Below are positions 1 to 6,127 of a stretch of 7,105 nt of DNA, in pieces (position 1 is the first letter of the stretch; every line of letters begins with the position of its first letter). The notes beneath the pieces are model-generated. The model was given only the letters and a program-made list of their open reading frames with translations. It ran no database searches and was not told the origin of the DNA. The stretch spans positions 1 through 7,105 of the forward strand of contig JAEZFK010000057.1 in NCBI GenBank assembly GCA_023437715.1, given 5' to 3'. Both the position numbers and the translations under genes were made by a program. This stretch comes from Bacillota bacterium. GTDB taxonomy: Bacteria; Bacillota; Clostridia; Lachnospirales; Lachnospiraceae.

Positions 1-53
1 GTACCCTGATAGTTGAACACAGCCTCTTTTTCTGTGTCTTACTATAAGGGTAC
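1..53. repeat. Nested inverted repeat / hairpin, possible terminator
   Basis: Bases 1-12 pair with 42-53 (GTACCCTGATAG against CTATAAGGGTAC, one mismatch). Inside them a 6-bp stem pairs ACACAG (17-22) with CTGTGT (32-37) around a T-rich loop. Read on the minus strand, the structure begins 23 nt after the stop codon of the glycosyltransferase gene ending at 77, so it could terminate that transcript. The expected U-run would lie outside the window. The nested symmetry and the GTACCCT ends could equally be a transposon end or a small repeated element; one copy cannot decide. Confidence 0.5.
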
Positions 54-76
54 AGTTTACCTCTTGTATTTCTTTG

Positions 77-1156
77 TTAAATATCAGTATTTTTAAGCGT
101 TGATATTAAGTATTCCTGGCAGGATAAAATTCTCTGATCATTAGGGCGATATTGGCGAGCAACTTCGCAATGAAGGTATGCCAGCTTATGATTTCCAATC
201 CTGTCATAGCATACACTTAATTGAAGGTGCGGAAGCCATGTAGAATATGTAGGATTGCTGAACCAGCCCTGGTCGGATTGATCAGTCTGAATTGCTGCTT
301 TATACCAGTAAGTTGCTGAAGGTACATTGTTTTGCTGCAAGAAATAATACCCCAGTCTGCAGCAAAATTCCGGACGAGGGCTGCTGTAACGGAAGGAGCG
401 CAAAACGGACTGAAGTTCAGACTCGTAATTTTCCAGAGAATGATAACAATCTGCCAACCTTGAGCAGCTGGAAATATTATCCTCAACCCAGCCCTTATGG
501 CTGGATAAAAATTTCTCATAATAGCTTATTGCCCGTTCGTATATTCTATGGTCAAATAGCTCGTTAGCAAAGTAATACATATCTCTGGGCGAAAATTCTT
601 CCCCTGCTGAAAGGCGTTTTTCGTAAATATTCAGATTTCTGTCACTATCATGCTTAAGGCTTTTATGGGTCACTGAAATGTTACTTTGAAGAATATTTCC
701 GTATACCTCAAGGTATTCGTGAACAGCACCAATCCATTTGAAGTTATTTGACCTTTTGACGAGGCGGTTTCGTCTTACTTTGAATACTATGTTTCCGTAT
801 TCGTCAAATGCAAGATTATAGTTCATTGCAACTGAATCCACATCAGAACCAAGGTTTTTTTTCAATTCTGCAAATTTATTTAAATCATCAGCCTCAAATA
901 CATCATCTGCATCCAGCCATAGTATATACTCCATTTTTGCCTGGGAAAAGGCTGCATTGCGTGCAGCCGCGAAGTCATCTATCCATATAAAATCATATAT
1001 CCGGTCTGTATACCGGCTTGCTATAGCTTTTGTTTCATCAACAGAACCGGTATCCATTATAATTATCTCATCTACTTCACGGGAAATTGAATCAAGACAG
1101 CGGGCCAAAACCTGCTCTTCATTTTTGACGATCATGCATAAACTTACTGTAATCAT
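77..1156 (-). CDS. TPR-containing family 2 glycosyltransferase (359 aa)
   Basis: This is a GT-A fold family 2 glycosyltransferase that should move a sugar from a nucleotide-sugar donor to an unknown acceptor in the cytoplasm. The N-terminal domain opens with VSLCMIVKNEE (residues 4-14). It carries DTGS (35-38) in the nucleotide-binding region and the metal-binding DADD motif (82-85), followed by a VHEYLE segment (145-150) usual in this subgroup. Residues from about 190 to 350 are helical and TPR-like (for example YYFANELFDHRIYERAISYY). No signal peptide or membrane segment is visible. The ATG at 1156 has GGGAG (1162-1166) 5 nt upstream. It is clearly paralogous to the divergent enzyme at 1420-2538. 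The nearby collagen-like gene suggests a spore-surface glycoprotein as acceptor, which is inference. Subgroup relatives include protein glycosyltransferases such as SunS, but donor and acceptor cannot be read from the sequence. Confidence 0.88.
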   Translation of the reverse strand: MITVSLCMIVKNEEQVLARCLDSISREVDEIIIMDTGSVDETKAIASRYTDRIYDFIWIDDFAAARNAAFSQAKMEYILWLDADDVFEADDLNKFAELKKNLGSDVDSVAMNYNLAFDEYGNIVFKVRRNRLVKRSNNFKWIGAVHEYLEVYGNILQSNISVTHKSLKHDSDRNLNIYEKRLSAGEEFSPRDMYYFANELFDHRIYERAISYYEKFLSSHKGWVEDNISSCSRLADCYHSLENYESELQSVLRSFRYSSPRPEFCCRLGYYFLQQNNVPSATYWYKAAIQTDQSDQGWFSNPTYSTWLPHLQLSVCYDRIGNHKLAYLHCEVARQYRPNDQRILSCQEYLISTLKNTDI

Positions 1157-1170
1157 TTAAACTCCCATCT

Positions 1171-1290
1171 ACGCGCCTAGCGCGTACACAAATAGTAATG
1201 AAAAGACACGTAGTGGCTTTTCGCTGCGTGAAAGTCACAATGACTTACCACATTTATCTTTCAAGCTATTCGCTTCCATTATTAATAATG
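1171..1290. other. Hairpin-rich spacer between divergent glycosyltransferases
   Basis: The 263-bp spacer (1157-1419) holds several compact inverted repeats. ACGCGC/GCGCGT lies at 1171-1185 with a 3-nt loop. A 9-bp stem with two G-T pairs spans 1207-1230. AAGTCA/TGACTT lies at 1232-1246 with a 3-nt loop, and a perfect 14-bp palindrome lies at 1277-1290. The first ends 4 nt upstream of the Shine-Dalgarno of the minus-strand glycosyltransferase and would form in its leader RNA. No coding sequence with a ribosome binding site is visible. Function is unknown. Confidence 0.45.
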
Positions 1291-1337
1291 CTTAATTATT
1301 ATATTCATACTTAAACAGCTGGGAGCATGTTTCATAT

Positions 1338-1366
1338 ATACATTTACATAGAATCATTCATACACT
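1338..1366 (+). promoter_or_regulatory. Candidate sigma-E-type promoter
   Basis: CATACACT at 1359-1366 matches the Bacillus sigma-E -10 consensus CATACANT. ATACATT at 1338-1344, 14 nt upstream, is a partial match to the ATATT-containing -35. The site lies 53 nt before the ATG of the plus-strand glycosyltransferase. A mother-cell promoter would fit a gene serving a spore-surface protein. The region is AT-rich, so a chance match is possible. Confidence 0.4.
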
Positions 1367-1419
1367 GTAATATAGCTTTGGTTATTCAACTGATTGGAGT
1401 TGTATGGAAAGGTCGGAAT

Positions 1420-2538
1420 ATGATAAAGCATCCATTTATATCGTTGTGTATGATTGTAAAAGATGAAGAACGCTGGATTGAAAGCTGTTTGAAAAGCGTA
1501 TATACGGCGGTTGATGAAATTATTATTGTGGATACTGGCTCCGGGGATAGAACAAAGGATATATGCTTGTCCTTTGGCGCTGAAGTTTTTGATTTTACTT
1601 GGAGAGACAGTTTTGCAGAAGCGCGGAATTATGGGATAAACAAGGCAAAAGGAGAATGGATACTATGGTTGGATGCAGATGAGGAGATGAAATTGGAGGA
1701 TATGGAAATGTTTCTCACCATGCTTCGATCATATACAAAAGATGCACTGGAAGTTCCTATTGTAAGTTATTACGGTGATTTTCCTGTTAATGCAGGCAGA
1801 GCATACACTTTTTGTTCGTATAGGCTATTTAGAAACAATAAAGGGTATAGGTTTGTGGGAGATATACATGAATACCCGGATATTGAGGGTTTCATTCCGG
1901 ACTATGACAAGGATATGCTTAAGCTGGCAAAGATATACCATTATGGTTATTTGAATGAAGTCAGTGAGGCCAAAAAAAAGAGTGATAGAAATATTAAAAT
2001 TCTTCAAAAGATAAGAGCACAATCTGTTGATAATCCGTGGGCCGATTATCATATGGCCAGTGAATACTACCGTGCCGGTAAATATGAAATGGCTTTTAAT
2101 CACGTTAATATGGCTTTATGGGGATTTCTGAACAAAAAGCAAATACCTCCTGCCATAGCATATAAATTAAAATATGATATTTTGTTAATTAGCAGTAACT
2201 ACGACGGTGCCTGGCCCGGAGTTGAAAAGGCTATAGAATTATATCCTGATTATGTAGATCTTCATTTTTATAAAGGACTTATTTTTTTTGAAAAAAATAG
2301 GTATGCAGATGCCATACCTATTTTCCAACATTGTCTCAAATTAGGTGAGCAAAATTATAAGTACTTGACATTGGTTGGCTGCGGAAGTTATAGAGCCTGG
2401 TATTACATTGGTATGTGCCATGAAAAACTTGGGAAACAAGAAGAGGCATATGAGGACTTTAAGCGTACAATATCCATATACAAGGATTACGATGGTTCAA
2501 AAAATAAATTCTATGATGAGGTAATCAAGAACATCTGA
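1420..2538 (+). CDS. TPR-containing family 2 glycosyltransferase (372 aa), upstream partner of the collagen-like gene
   Basis: This cytoplasmic GT-A family 2 glycosyltransferase is paralogous to the minus-strand enzyme. FISLCMIVKDEE occupies residues 6-17, DTGS 38-41, the metal-binding DADEE 85-89 and DIHEYPDIEG 148-157. The C-terminal half, about 205-360, consists of TPR-like helix pairs (for example AWYYIGMCHEKLGKQEEAYE, 326-345). The frame is open back to an ATG at 1327, but the ATG at 1420 is preferred. It has GGAAAGG (1406-1412) 7 nt upstream and aligns with the start of the paralogue; the extra 31 residues would be unlike the family. The gene ends 59 bp before the collagen-like gene on the same strand, so co-expression is likely. 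By analogy with sgtA-bclA3 of C. difficile, it is inferred to glycosylate Thr residues of the GAT repeats. Donor sugar and linkage are unknown. Confidence 0.88.
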   Translation: MIKHPFISLCMIVKDEERWIESCLKSVYTAVDEIIIVDTGSGDRTKDICLSFGAEVFDFTWRDSFAEARNYGINKAKGEWILWLDADEEMKLEDMEMFLTMLRSYTKDALEVPIVSYYGDFPVNAGRAYTFCSYRLFRNNKGYRFVGDIHEYPDIEGFIPDYDKDMLKLAKIYHYGYLNEVSEAKKKSDRNIKILQKIRAQSVDNPWADYHMASEYYRAGKYEMAFNHVNMALWGFLNKKQIPPAIAYKLKYDILLISSNYDGAWPGVEKAIELYPDYVDLHFYKGLIFFEKNRYADAIPIFQHCLKLGEQNYKYLTLVGCGSYRAWYYIGMCHEKLGKQEEAYEDFKRTISIYKDYDGSKNKFYDEVIKNI

Positions 2539-2557
2539 GAAAGATATACATAATATG
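2531..2557 (+). promoter_or_regulatory. Candidate sigma-K-like promoter of the collagen-like gene
   Basis: CATAATATG at 2549-2557 differs in the last base from the sigma-K -10 pattern CATAnnnTA. An AC dinucleotide (2531-2532) lies 16 nt upstream, as in the short sigma-K -35. It would give the collagen-like gene its own late mother-cell transcript, as is known for bclA genes. The motif is weak and the spacer is AT-rich; read-through from the glycosyltransferase gene is an alternative. Confidence 0.28.
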
Positions 2558-2597
2558 TAAGTGAATAATTATGTAAACGTAGGAGGTATTTTTAGTT

Positions 2598-3938
2598 ATG
2601 TCCCAACCTAGTTTTCCAAATCTAAGTCCTGCCATCACAAGAGATGAGGCAGTAAATCTTATTTTATCTTCCATTGCAATGGAAGAACTTGGACTAAGCC
2701 ATATAATTAATGCTGAAGGAGAAAAAATACAATATGTTCTTGGAACAATTCCAGGAATAAGTGGGCCGCCTTCAACCGTTAATGATGTTCTTGCTGTAAA
2801 TGACAGTGTTAGAGATGTGCTTGAAAGCGTAGCACAAAATCAGTTGTCACTGAATACAAAAATGAGAAATATTCTTGAATTTAGCGGAACAGGAGCCACA
2901 GGAGCAACGGGCGCAACGGGAGCCACAGGTGCAGCCGGAGCCACGGGAGCCACGGGAGCCACAGGAGCATCAGGAGCAGCAGGAGCCACGGGAGCCACAG
3001 GAGCTACAGGAGCAGCCGGAGCTACAGGGGCAACCGGAGCCACAGGAGCAGGCGGTGGAGCCACAGGAGCAACCGGAGCCACCGGAGCCACAGGTGCAGT
3101 AGGAGCTACAGGGGCAACCGGAGCCACAGGTGCAGGCGGTGGAGCCACCGGAGCAACCGGAGCCACCGGAGCCACCGGAGCAGCAGGAGCAACCGGAGCC
3201 ACAGGTGCAGCAGGAGCAGCCGGAGCAACGGGAGCTACAGGGGCAGCCGGAGCTACAGGGGCAACCGGAGCCACCGGAGCAGGTGGTGGAGCCACCGGAG
3301 CAACGGGAGCCACAGGAGCCACAGGAGCCACCGGAGCAGCAGGTGCAGCAGGAGCAACCGGTGCCACAGGTGCAGCAGGAGCCACAGGAGCAACCGGAGC
3401 AACCGGTGCTGCAGGTGGAGGTGGAGGTGCTATTATACCATTTGCATCAGGGATTCCAATTAATATGACTACTATCTTGGGTGGATTGGTAGGCATACCA
3501 TCCTTCATTGGATTTGGAAGTTCCGCACCTGGACTAACAATCCTTGGGGATATAATAGATCTTACTAATGCTTCCGGAACATTGACAAACTTTGCTTTTT
3601 CCGTGCCTCGAGATGGATTTATTACTTCAGTATCAGCTTTTTTCAGTACTACTATTGCATTGGCGTTAATTGGTTCAACCATCACCATAAGAGCACAATT
3701 ATACGCATCAACTACACCTGATAACATCTTTTCGCCATTGCCTGCGATAGTTACTTTAACACCGTCACTAACAGGATTGATTTCAATAGGTGATATTGTA
3801 AGCGGTATTACAACAGGATTGGCAATACCTGTAACTGCGCAAACCCGTCTATTGTTGGTATTTTATGCCGATGCGGCCGGATTATCCCTTGTCAACACTG
3901 TAGTTGGTTATGCAAGTGCCGGAGTTAGTATTGAATAA
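2598..3938 (+). CDS. Collagen-like exosporium protein with BclB-type C-terminal domain (446 aa)
   Basis: This is a likely filament protein of the spore surface. Residues 1-96 form a helical, non-repetitive head (SSIAMEELGLSHIINAEGEK at 24-43). Residues 99-272 form a collagen-like stalk of 57 Gly-Ala-Xaa triplets, 41 of them GAT, with no proline. Residues 279-446, from IIPFASG to GYASAGVSIE, match the remembered pattern of the BclB exosporium C-terminal domain (FGSSAPG, FAFSVPRDG, QLYASTTPDN, TAQTRLLLVF). There is no signal peptide or membrane helix, as expected for a protein made in the mother cell and assembled onto the forespore. The BclA-type leader (LIGPTLPPIPP-like) is absent. The ATG follows AGGAGG (2581-2586) after 11 nt. 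A glycosyltransferase gene lies immediately upstream, fitting O-glycosylation of Thr. Three one-residue breaks in the triplet register occur at Gly153, Gly181 and Gly230. The stalk DNA is much more GC-rich than its surroundings. Confidence 0.92.
   Translation: MSQPSFPNLSPAITRDEAVNLILSSIAMEELGLSHIINAEGEKIQYVLGTIPGISGPPSTVNDVLAVNDSVRDVLESVAQNQLSLNTKMRNILEFSGTGATGATGATGATGAAGATGATGATGASGAAGATGATGATGAAGATGATGATGAGGGATGATGATGATGAVGATGATGATGAGGGATGATGATGATGAAGATGATGAAGAAGATGATGAAGATGATGATGAGGGATGATGATGATGATGAAGAAGATGATGAAGATGATGATGAAGGGGGAIIPFASGIPINMTTILGGLVGIPSFIGFGSSAPGLTILGDIIDLTNASGTLTNFAFSVPRDGFITSVSAFFSTTIALALIGSTITIRAQLYASTTPDNIFSPLPAIVTLTPSLTGLISIGDIVSGITTGLAIPVTAQTRLLLVFYADAAGLSLVNTVVGYASAGVSIE
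2892..3413 (+). repeat. Gly-Ala-Thr coding tandem repeat (9-nt unit) with 44-nt higher-order copies
   Basis: The stretch codes for 57 triplets of the form Gly-Ala-Xaa (Xaa = Thr 41 times, otherwise Ala, Gly, Ser or Val), in four runs of 18, 9, 16 and 14. The first three runs end in GAG plus one extra Gly. The 44-nt segment that contains each break occurs at 3021-3064, 3105-3148 and 3252-3295 with only a few third-position changes. The copies lie 84 and 147 nt apart. This indicates growth by duplication of blocks rather than single 9-nt slippage. Synonymous codons vary widely (GCA/GCC, ACA/ACC/ACG). Confidence 0.92.
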
Positions 3939-3994
3939 AAACAGGTATTTCCATACTTAATAAATGGGAAACGAAATTTTATTAAAATTGACAT

Positions 3995-4045
3995 CACCAT
4001 AAATGTTAGATTTACAAATCTAACATTTATAGGTGTGTTCTTTTG
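3995..4045 (+). terminator. Intrinsic terminator after the collagen-like gene
   Basis: A perfect 15-bp inverted repeat (3999-4013 with 4016-4030; left arm ATAAATGTTAGATTT) surrounds a 2-nt centre. It is lengthened by CACC/GGTG (3995-3998 with 4032-4035) past one bulged A. A T-rich tract (GTTCTTTT) follows at 4037-4044. It starts 57 nt after the stop codon and lies between convergent genes, so it may also limit transcription from the minus strand. Confidence 0.72.
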
Positions 4046-4154
4046 CCCGAAGGAGACGCATCAAATTGGCTGAAGGGTAATTTCTGCTAGTGTGAATACC
4101 TATAATCTTGAAAAGTAGAGGTAAGCATATCTGGCAAGTATATCCCATGCTAAT

Positions 4155-5549
4155 TTATTTGAAACTGATAATAAGCTTTCCGTCTTCAAAGCTTATGAAC
4201 CTGTGTTTGCTCCGGGGAATATTTTCAGGAGAGCTACTGCTTATCAAATTATTTCTCCGCCATACAGAAAGAATTATACCCACAAGAGCCATGTTTGCAA
4301 TATACCCAACTCCTCCATAGGATACAAATGGCATATTGATATCCGTCAATGGAAGAAGACTGAAATTCATCAATACACTGAATATGAACTGTGCCGACAA
4401 AATCGTACAGGCACCCAGCGACAGGTAAAAGCCATAAGTATTTTTAAGCTTCCTGGTGGTTATAAACAGTCTTCCGATAAACACAGCTATTGCCAGGACC
4501 AACGCCAGGCCCACCACCCAGCCAAGTGTTGCAATAACATTTAAAAGTATATAGTTTGAAGTGAGGCCGGGCATATCCATGTCTATACTGCAACCATTTA
4601 CTGTTTCCGCACTTTTTCCAAGCAGGGCGGAGGCTGCAAACCATTTATCGGCCATTACTTGCTGCCAGCCTTCTCCATAAGGGTCAGATTGCCCTCTTGT
4701 TATAAAAGTGGATATACGGTGAAATCTGTATGGCTCAGCTATAATGCCAAAGGCTATGATGGATATTGCTACAAAGCCTATGCCTCCCAAAGCAGCCAGC
4801 TGCAGCCTTCTGTATCCTCCAAAATGGTTTCTGATGACTGAGGATATAATCAAAACAGCATAACAAATAATCAGAACGAACGCCACTGGCAAATTGGGTA
4901 AGGCAAGTACGGGGATTAAAGAAATAAACGACAGTGCCAGTATACCTGCAAAAGCTATGCCGCCTTTACCCCTGCCTTTTTCCATAAAGCCTGCAATGGC
5001 AGCCAGGAACATTATCGGCACATAATCAGAGGCTATGGATATCCCGCCTATGGTCAAAAAACTTCTGCCGTTAAAGTCAGCTCCCGTATATAGTGTAAAT
5101 AGCAGTAGCATTAATGTTATTATATACAATGGAAACGCCAGCTTCTTAAGCTTTGTGTAGTCAAAAAAGTAGATACCTGCCAGTACACCAAAACCAATAA
5201 CAGCATAAAGCAAATACCTTTCAAAGCTCACAGCCTGGAAAGAAGAAAATTTACTGCTCACATACATGATAATCCCGCCAATCGCTGCAATAATAGCGGT
5301 CAATACAATAATTGACCATTCGGTTTTCGGCTTGTGCTGTTTATTTAGGCGGTTTCCCAGCTCATCACAGTTTCCCATGGCAGATATGGCCATTTCAAGA
5401 GCTTTTTCCTCATCCATAGCTCTATTGGCATATTCTTCTTTCAGCTCGCAAATATGATTGGTGAGTTCATCGCGGATATCCTTATGTACCGCCTTGCATT
5501 TTATATGAATACAAACATCATCAAGAAAAGTGGTTATCTTTTTATTCAA
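4155..5549 (-). CDS. SEDS-family (FtsW/RodA/SpoVE-like) membrane protein with permease prefix domain (464 aa)
   Basis: SEDS proteins are peptidoglycan glycosyltransferases of elongation, division and sporulation. Residues 1-75 form a soluble helical permease prefix domain (RDELTNHICELKEEY, then AMGNCDELGNRLN), typical of membrane proteins encoded beside PadR regulators. About ten hydrophobic helices follow (79-99, 112-128, 136-155, 172-189, 197-215, 219-237, 251-271, 333-360, 374-394, 407-429). A large external loop spans 272-332, and the family signature PLTDINMPFVSYGG lies at 400-413. The frame is open to a TTG at 5564, but the TTG at 5549 is preferred: GGAGGGA (5556-5562) stands 6 nt before it, and the prefix domain then starts MNKKITTFLDDV. 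It overlaps padR by 8 nt, so translational coupling is likely. In the segment aligned with HTDFIF of RodA, Ser331-Asn332 replaces Thr-Asp, so the catalytic Asp appears lost. The role may be regulatory or sensory rather than polymerising. Confidence 0.87.
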   Translation of the reverse strand: MNKKITTFLDDVCIHIKCKAVHKDIRDELTNHICELKEEYANRAMDEEKALEMAISAMGNCDELGNRLNKQHKPKTEWSIIVLTAIIAAIGGIIMYVSSKFSSFQAVSFERYLLYAVIGFGVLAGIYFFDYTKLKKLAFPLYIITLMLLLFTLYTGADFNGRSFLTIGGISIASDYVPIMFLAAIAGFMEKGRGKGGIAFAGILALSFISLIPVLALPNLPVAFVLIICYAVLIISSVIRNHFGGYRRLQLAALGGIGFVAISIIAFGIIAEPYRFHRISTFITRGQSDPYGEGWQQVMADKWFAASALLGKSAETVNGCSIDMDMPGLTSNYILLNVIATLGWVVGLALVLAIAVFIGRLFITTRKLKNTYGFYLSLGACTILSAQFIFSVLMNFSLLPLTDINMPFVSYGGVGYIANMALVGIILSVWRRNNLISSSSPENIPRSKHRFISFEDGKLIISFK

Positions 5550-5880
5550 AGCAATTCCCTCCAATTATTGAATTTACAGCCTTAGCATAGGTATTCCATT
5601 CTTGCTTTTTATACTTTAGCAGCTTTCTTCCTGCATTAGTTATTCTGTAATATTTTCTGCGTTTGCCGTTTTCTGCCTCAGACCAGTAGGACTCTATAGC
5701 TCCTTCATTCTCCAGCCCATGCAGCATGGGGTATAAGGTGCCTTCCTTCAGATCAAAGACATCCTCGGATTTCTTTTTTAGCGCCTGAGCTATCTGATAG
5801 CCATACATATCTTCGCGTTCCAGCAGGGTAAGGATAAGTATTGAGGTGCTACCCTTCATCAGTTCCTTGTTAATCTTCAT
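5542..5880 (-). CDS. PadR-family transcriptional repressor (112 aa)
   Basis: This is a small winged-helix DNA-binding protein, dimeric in the family and normally a repressor of its own operon. The hallmark segments are present: MYGYQI at residues 25-30, the recognition region EGTLYPMLHGLENEGAI at 46-62, and the wing NGKRRKYYRIT at 71-81 followed by NAGRKLL. The short helical tail (89-112) is the dimerisation part and indicates the short PadR subfamily. The frame is open to an ATG at 5913, but the ATG at 5880 is preferred because AGGAGG (5888-5893) precedes it by 7 nt; the upstream ATG lies inside the operator palindrome. The SEDS gene follows with an 8-nt overlap, and its Shine-Dalgarno lies inside the padR 3' end. 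The regulator probably controls this pair; its inducer is not visible. Confidence 0.92.
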   Translation of the reverse strand: MKINKELMKGSTSILILTLLEREDMYGYQIAQALKKKSEDVFDLKEGTLYPMLHGLENEGAIESYWSEAENGKRRKYYRITNAGRKLLKYKKQEWNTYAKAVNSIIGGNCFE

Positions 5881-5906
5881 TTTTGGGCCTCCTGTGCAGA
5901 TAAGTG

Positions 5907-5929
5907 TATACATAGATTATCTATGTATA
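5907..5929. promoter_or_regulatory. Perfect 23-bp palindrome, probable PadR operator
   Basis: TATACATAGAT (5907-5917) and its exact reverse complement (5919-5929) flank a single central T. Weaker outer arms TAAGTG (5901-5906) and CACTTA (5936-5941) repeat the symmetry with uneven spacing. The site touches the predicted padR -10 box, where bound repressor would block transcription. PadR operators commonly contain ATGT/ACAT-type half-sites, and this one has ACAT and ATGT. Confidence 0.72.
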
Positions 5930-5957
5930 TGGTAGCACTTACTAATAAAGTTATCAA
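5929..5957 (-). promoter_or_regulatory. Predicted sigma-A promoter of the padR-SEDS operon
   Basis: On the minus strand TTGATA (plus coordinates 5952-5957) is followed after 17 nt by TACCAT (5929-5934). These match the -35 in five of six and the -10 in four of six positions. Transcription would begin inside the palindrome, giving a leader of roughly 40 nt before the padR ATG at 5880. Confidence 0.5.
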
Positions 5958-6100
5958 GAGTTATTTTACTTAAATTATATAAATATGAACTCAATACAAA
6001 ATCATTTATAGAGGGTATAGGTGGGTACTTACAGCAACTCTCCCTAAACCCATGGTAGTATTTTACATAATGATTTCACCGTATTGGGGCATGCAGGAGA

Positions 6101-6127
6101 TTGCACCAGCAATTAAAATAGTATAAT
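6101..6127 (+). promoter_or_regulatory. Weak candidate promoter for the sensor gene
   Basis: A perfect TATAAT lies at 6122-6127, with TTGCAC at 6101-6106. The 15-nt spacing is shorter than the usual 17, so only the -10 element is convincing. It lies 44 nt before the preferred TTG start. The rest of the 290-bp divergent spacer (5881-6170) holds the padR signals and a more GC-rich patch near 6010-6110 without an ORF that has a ribosome binding site. Confidence 0.35.

Noticed and set aside
292..1160. Plus-strand small ORFs opposite the first glycosyltransferase
   Set aside because: None has a ribosome binding site or a recognisable domain. The minus-strand frame carries intact GT2 motifs throughout.
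1327..1419. N-terminal extension of the plus-strand glycosyltransferase from an upstream ATG
   Set aside because: The extension overlaps the putative promoter and is not supported by the paralogue. The ATG at 1420 has a well-spaced GGAAAGG.
2892..3413. CRISPR or other intergenic repeat array
   Set aside because: The repeat unit is 9 nt, in frame and protein-coding, with no unique spacers.
2875..3468. Plus-strand open frames giving Gln/Glu/Pro-rich repeats within the collagen-like gene
   Set aside because: They are out-of-frame readings of the same repeat, with no independent start signal.
2840..3727. Long minus-strand open frame rich in Ala-Pro-Val repeats, opposite the collagen-like gene
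   Set aside because: It is an antisense shadow of the GC-rich 9-nt repeat, which lacks stops in several frames. It has no recognisable domain, and the plus-strand product is a well-supported exosporium protein.
4108..4841. Small ORFs overlapping the SEDS gene on both strands
   Set aside because: They are shadows of a long membrane-protein frame with family motifs and a good ribosome binding site.
6012..6059. Minus-strand 15-codon ORF starting MGLGRVAV in the divergent spacer
   Set aside because: It has no Shine-Dalgarno and no recognisable similarity, and its length is within chance expectation.
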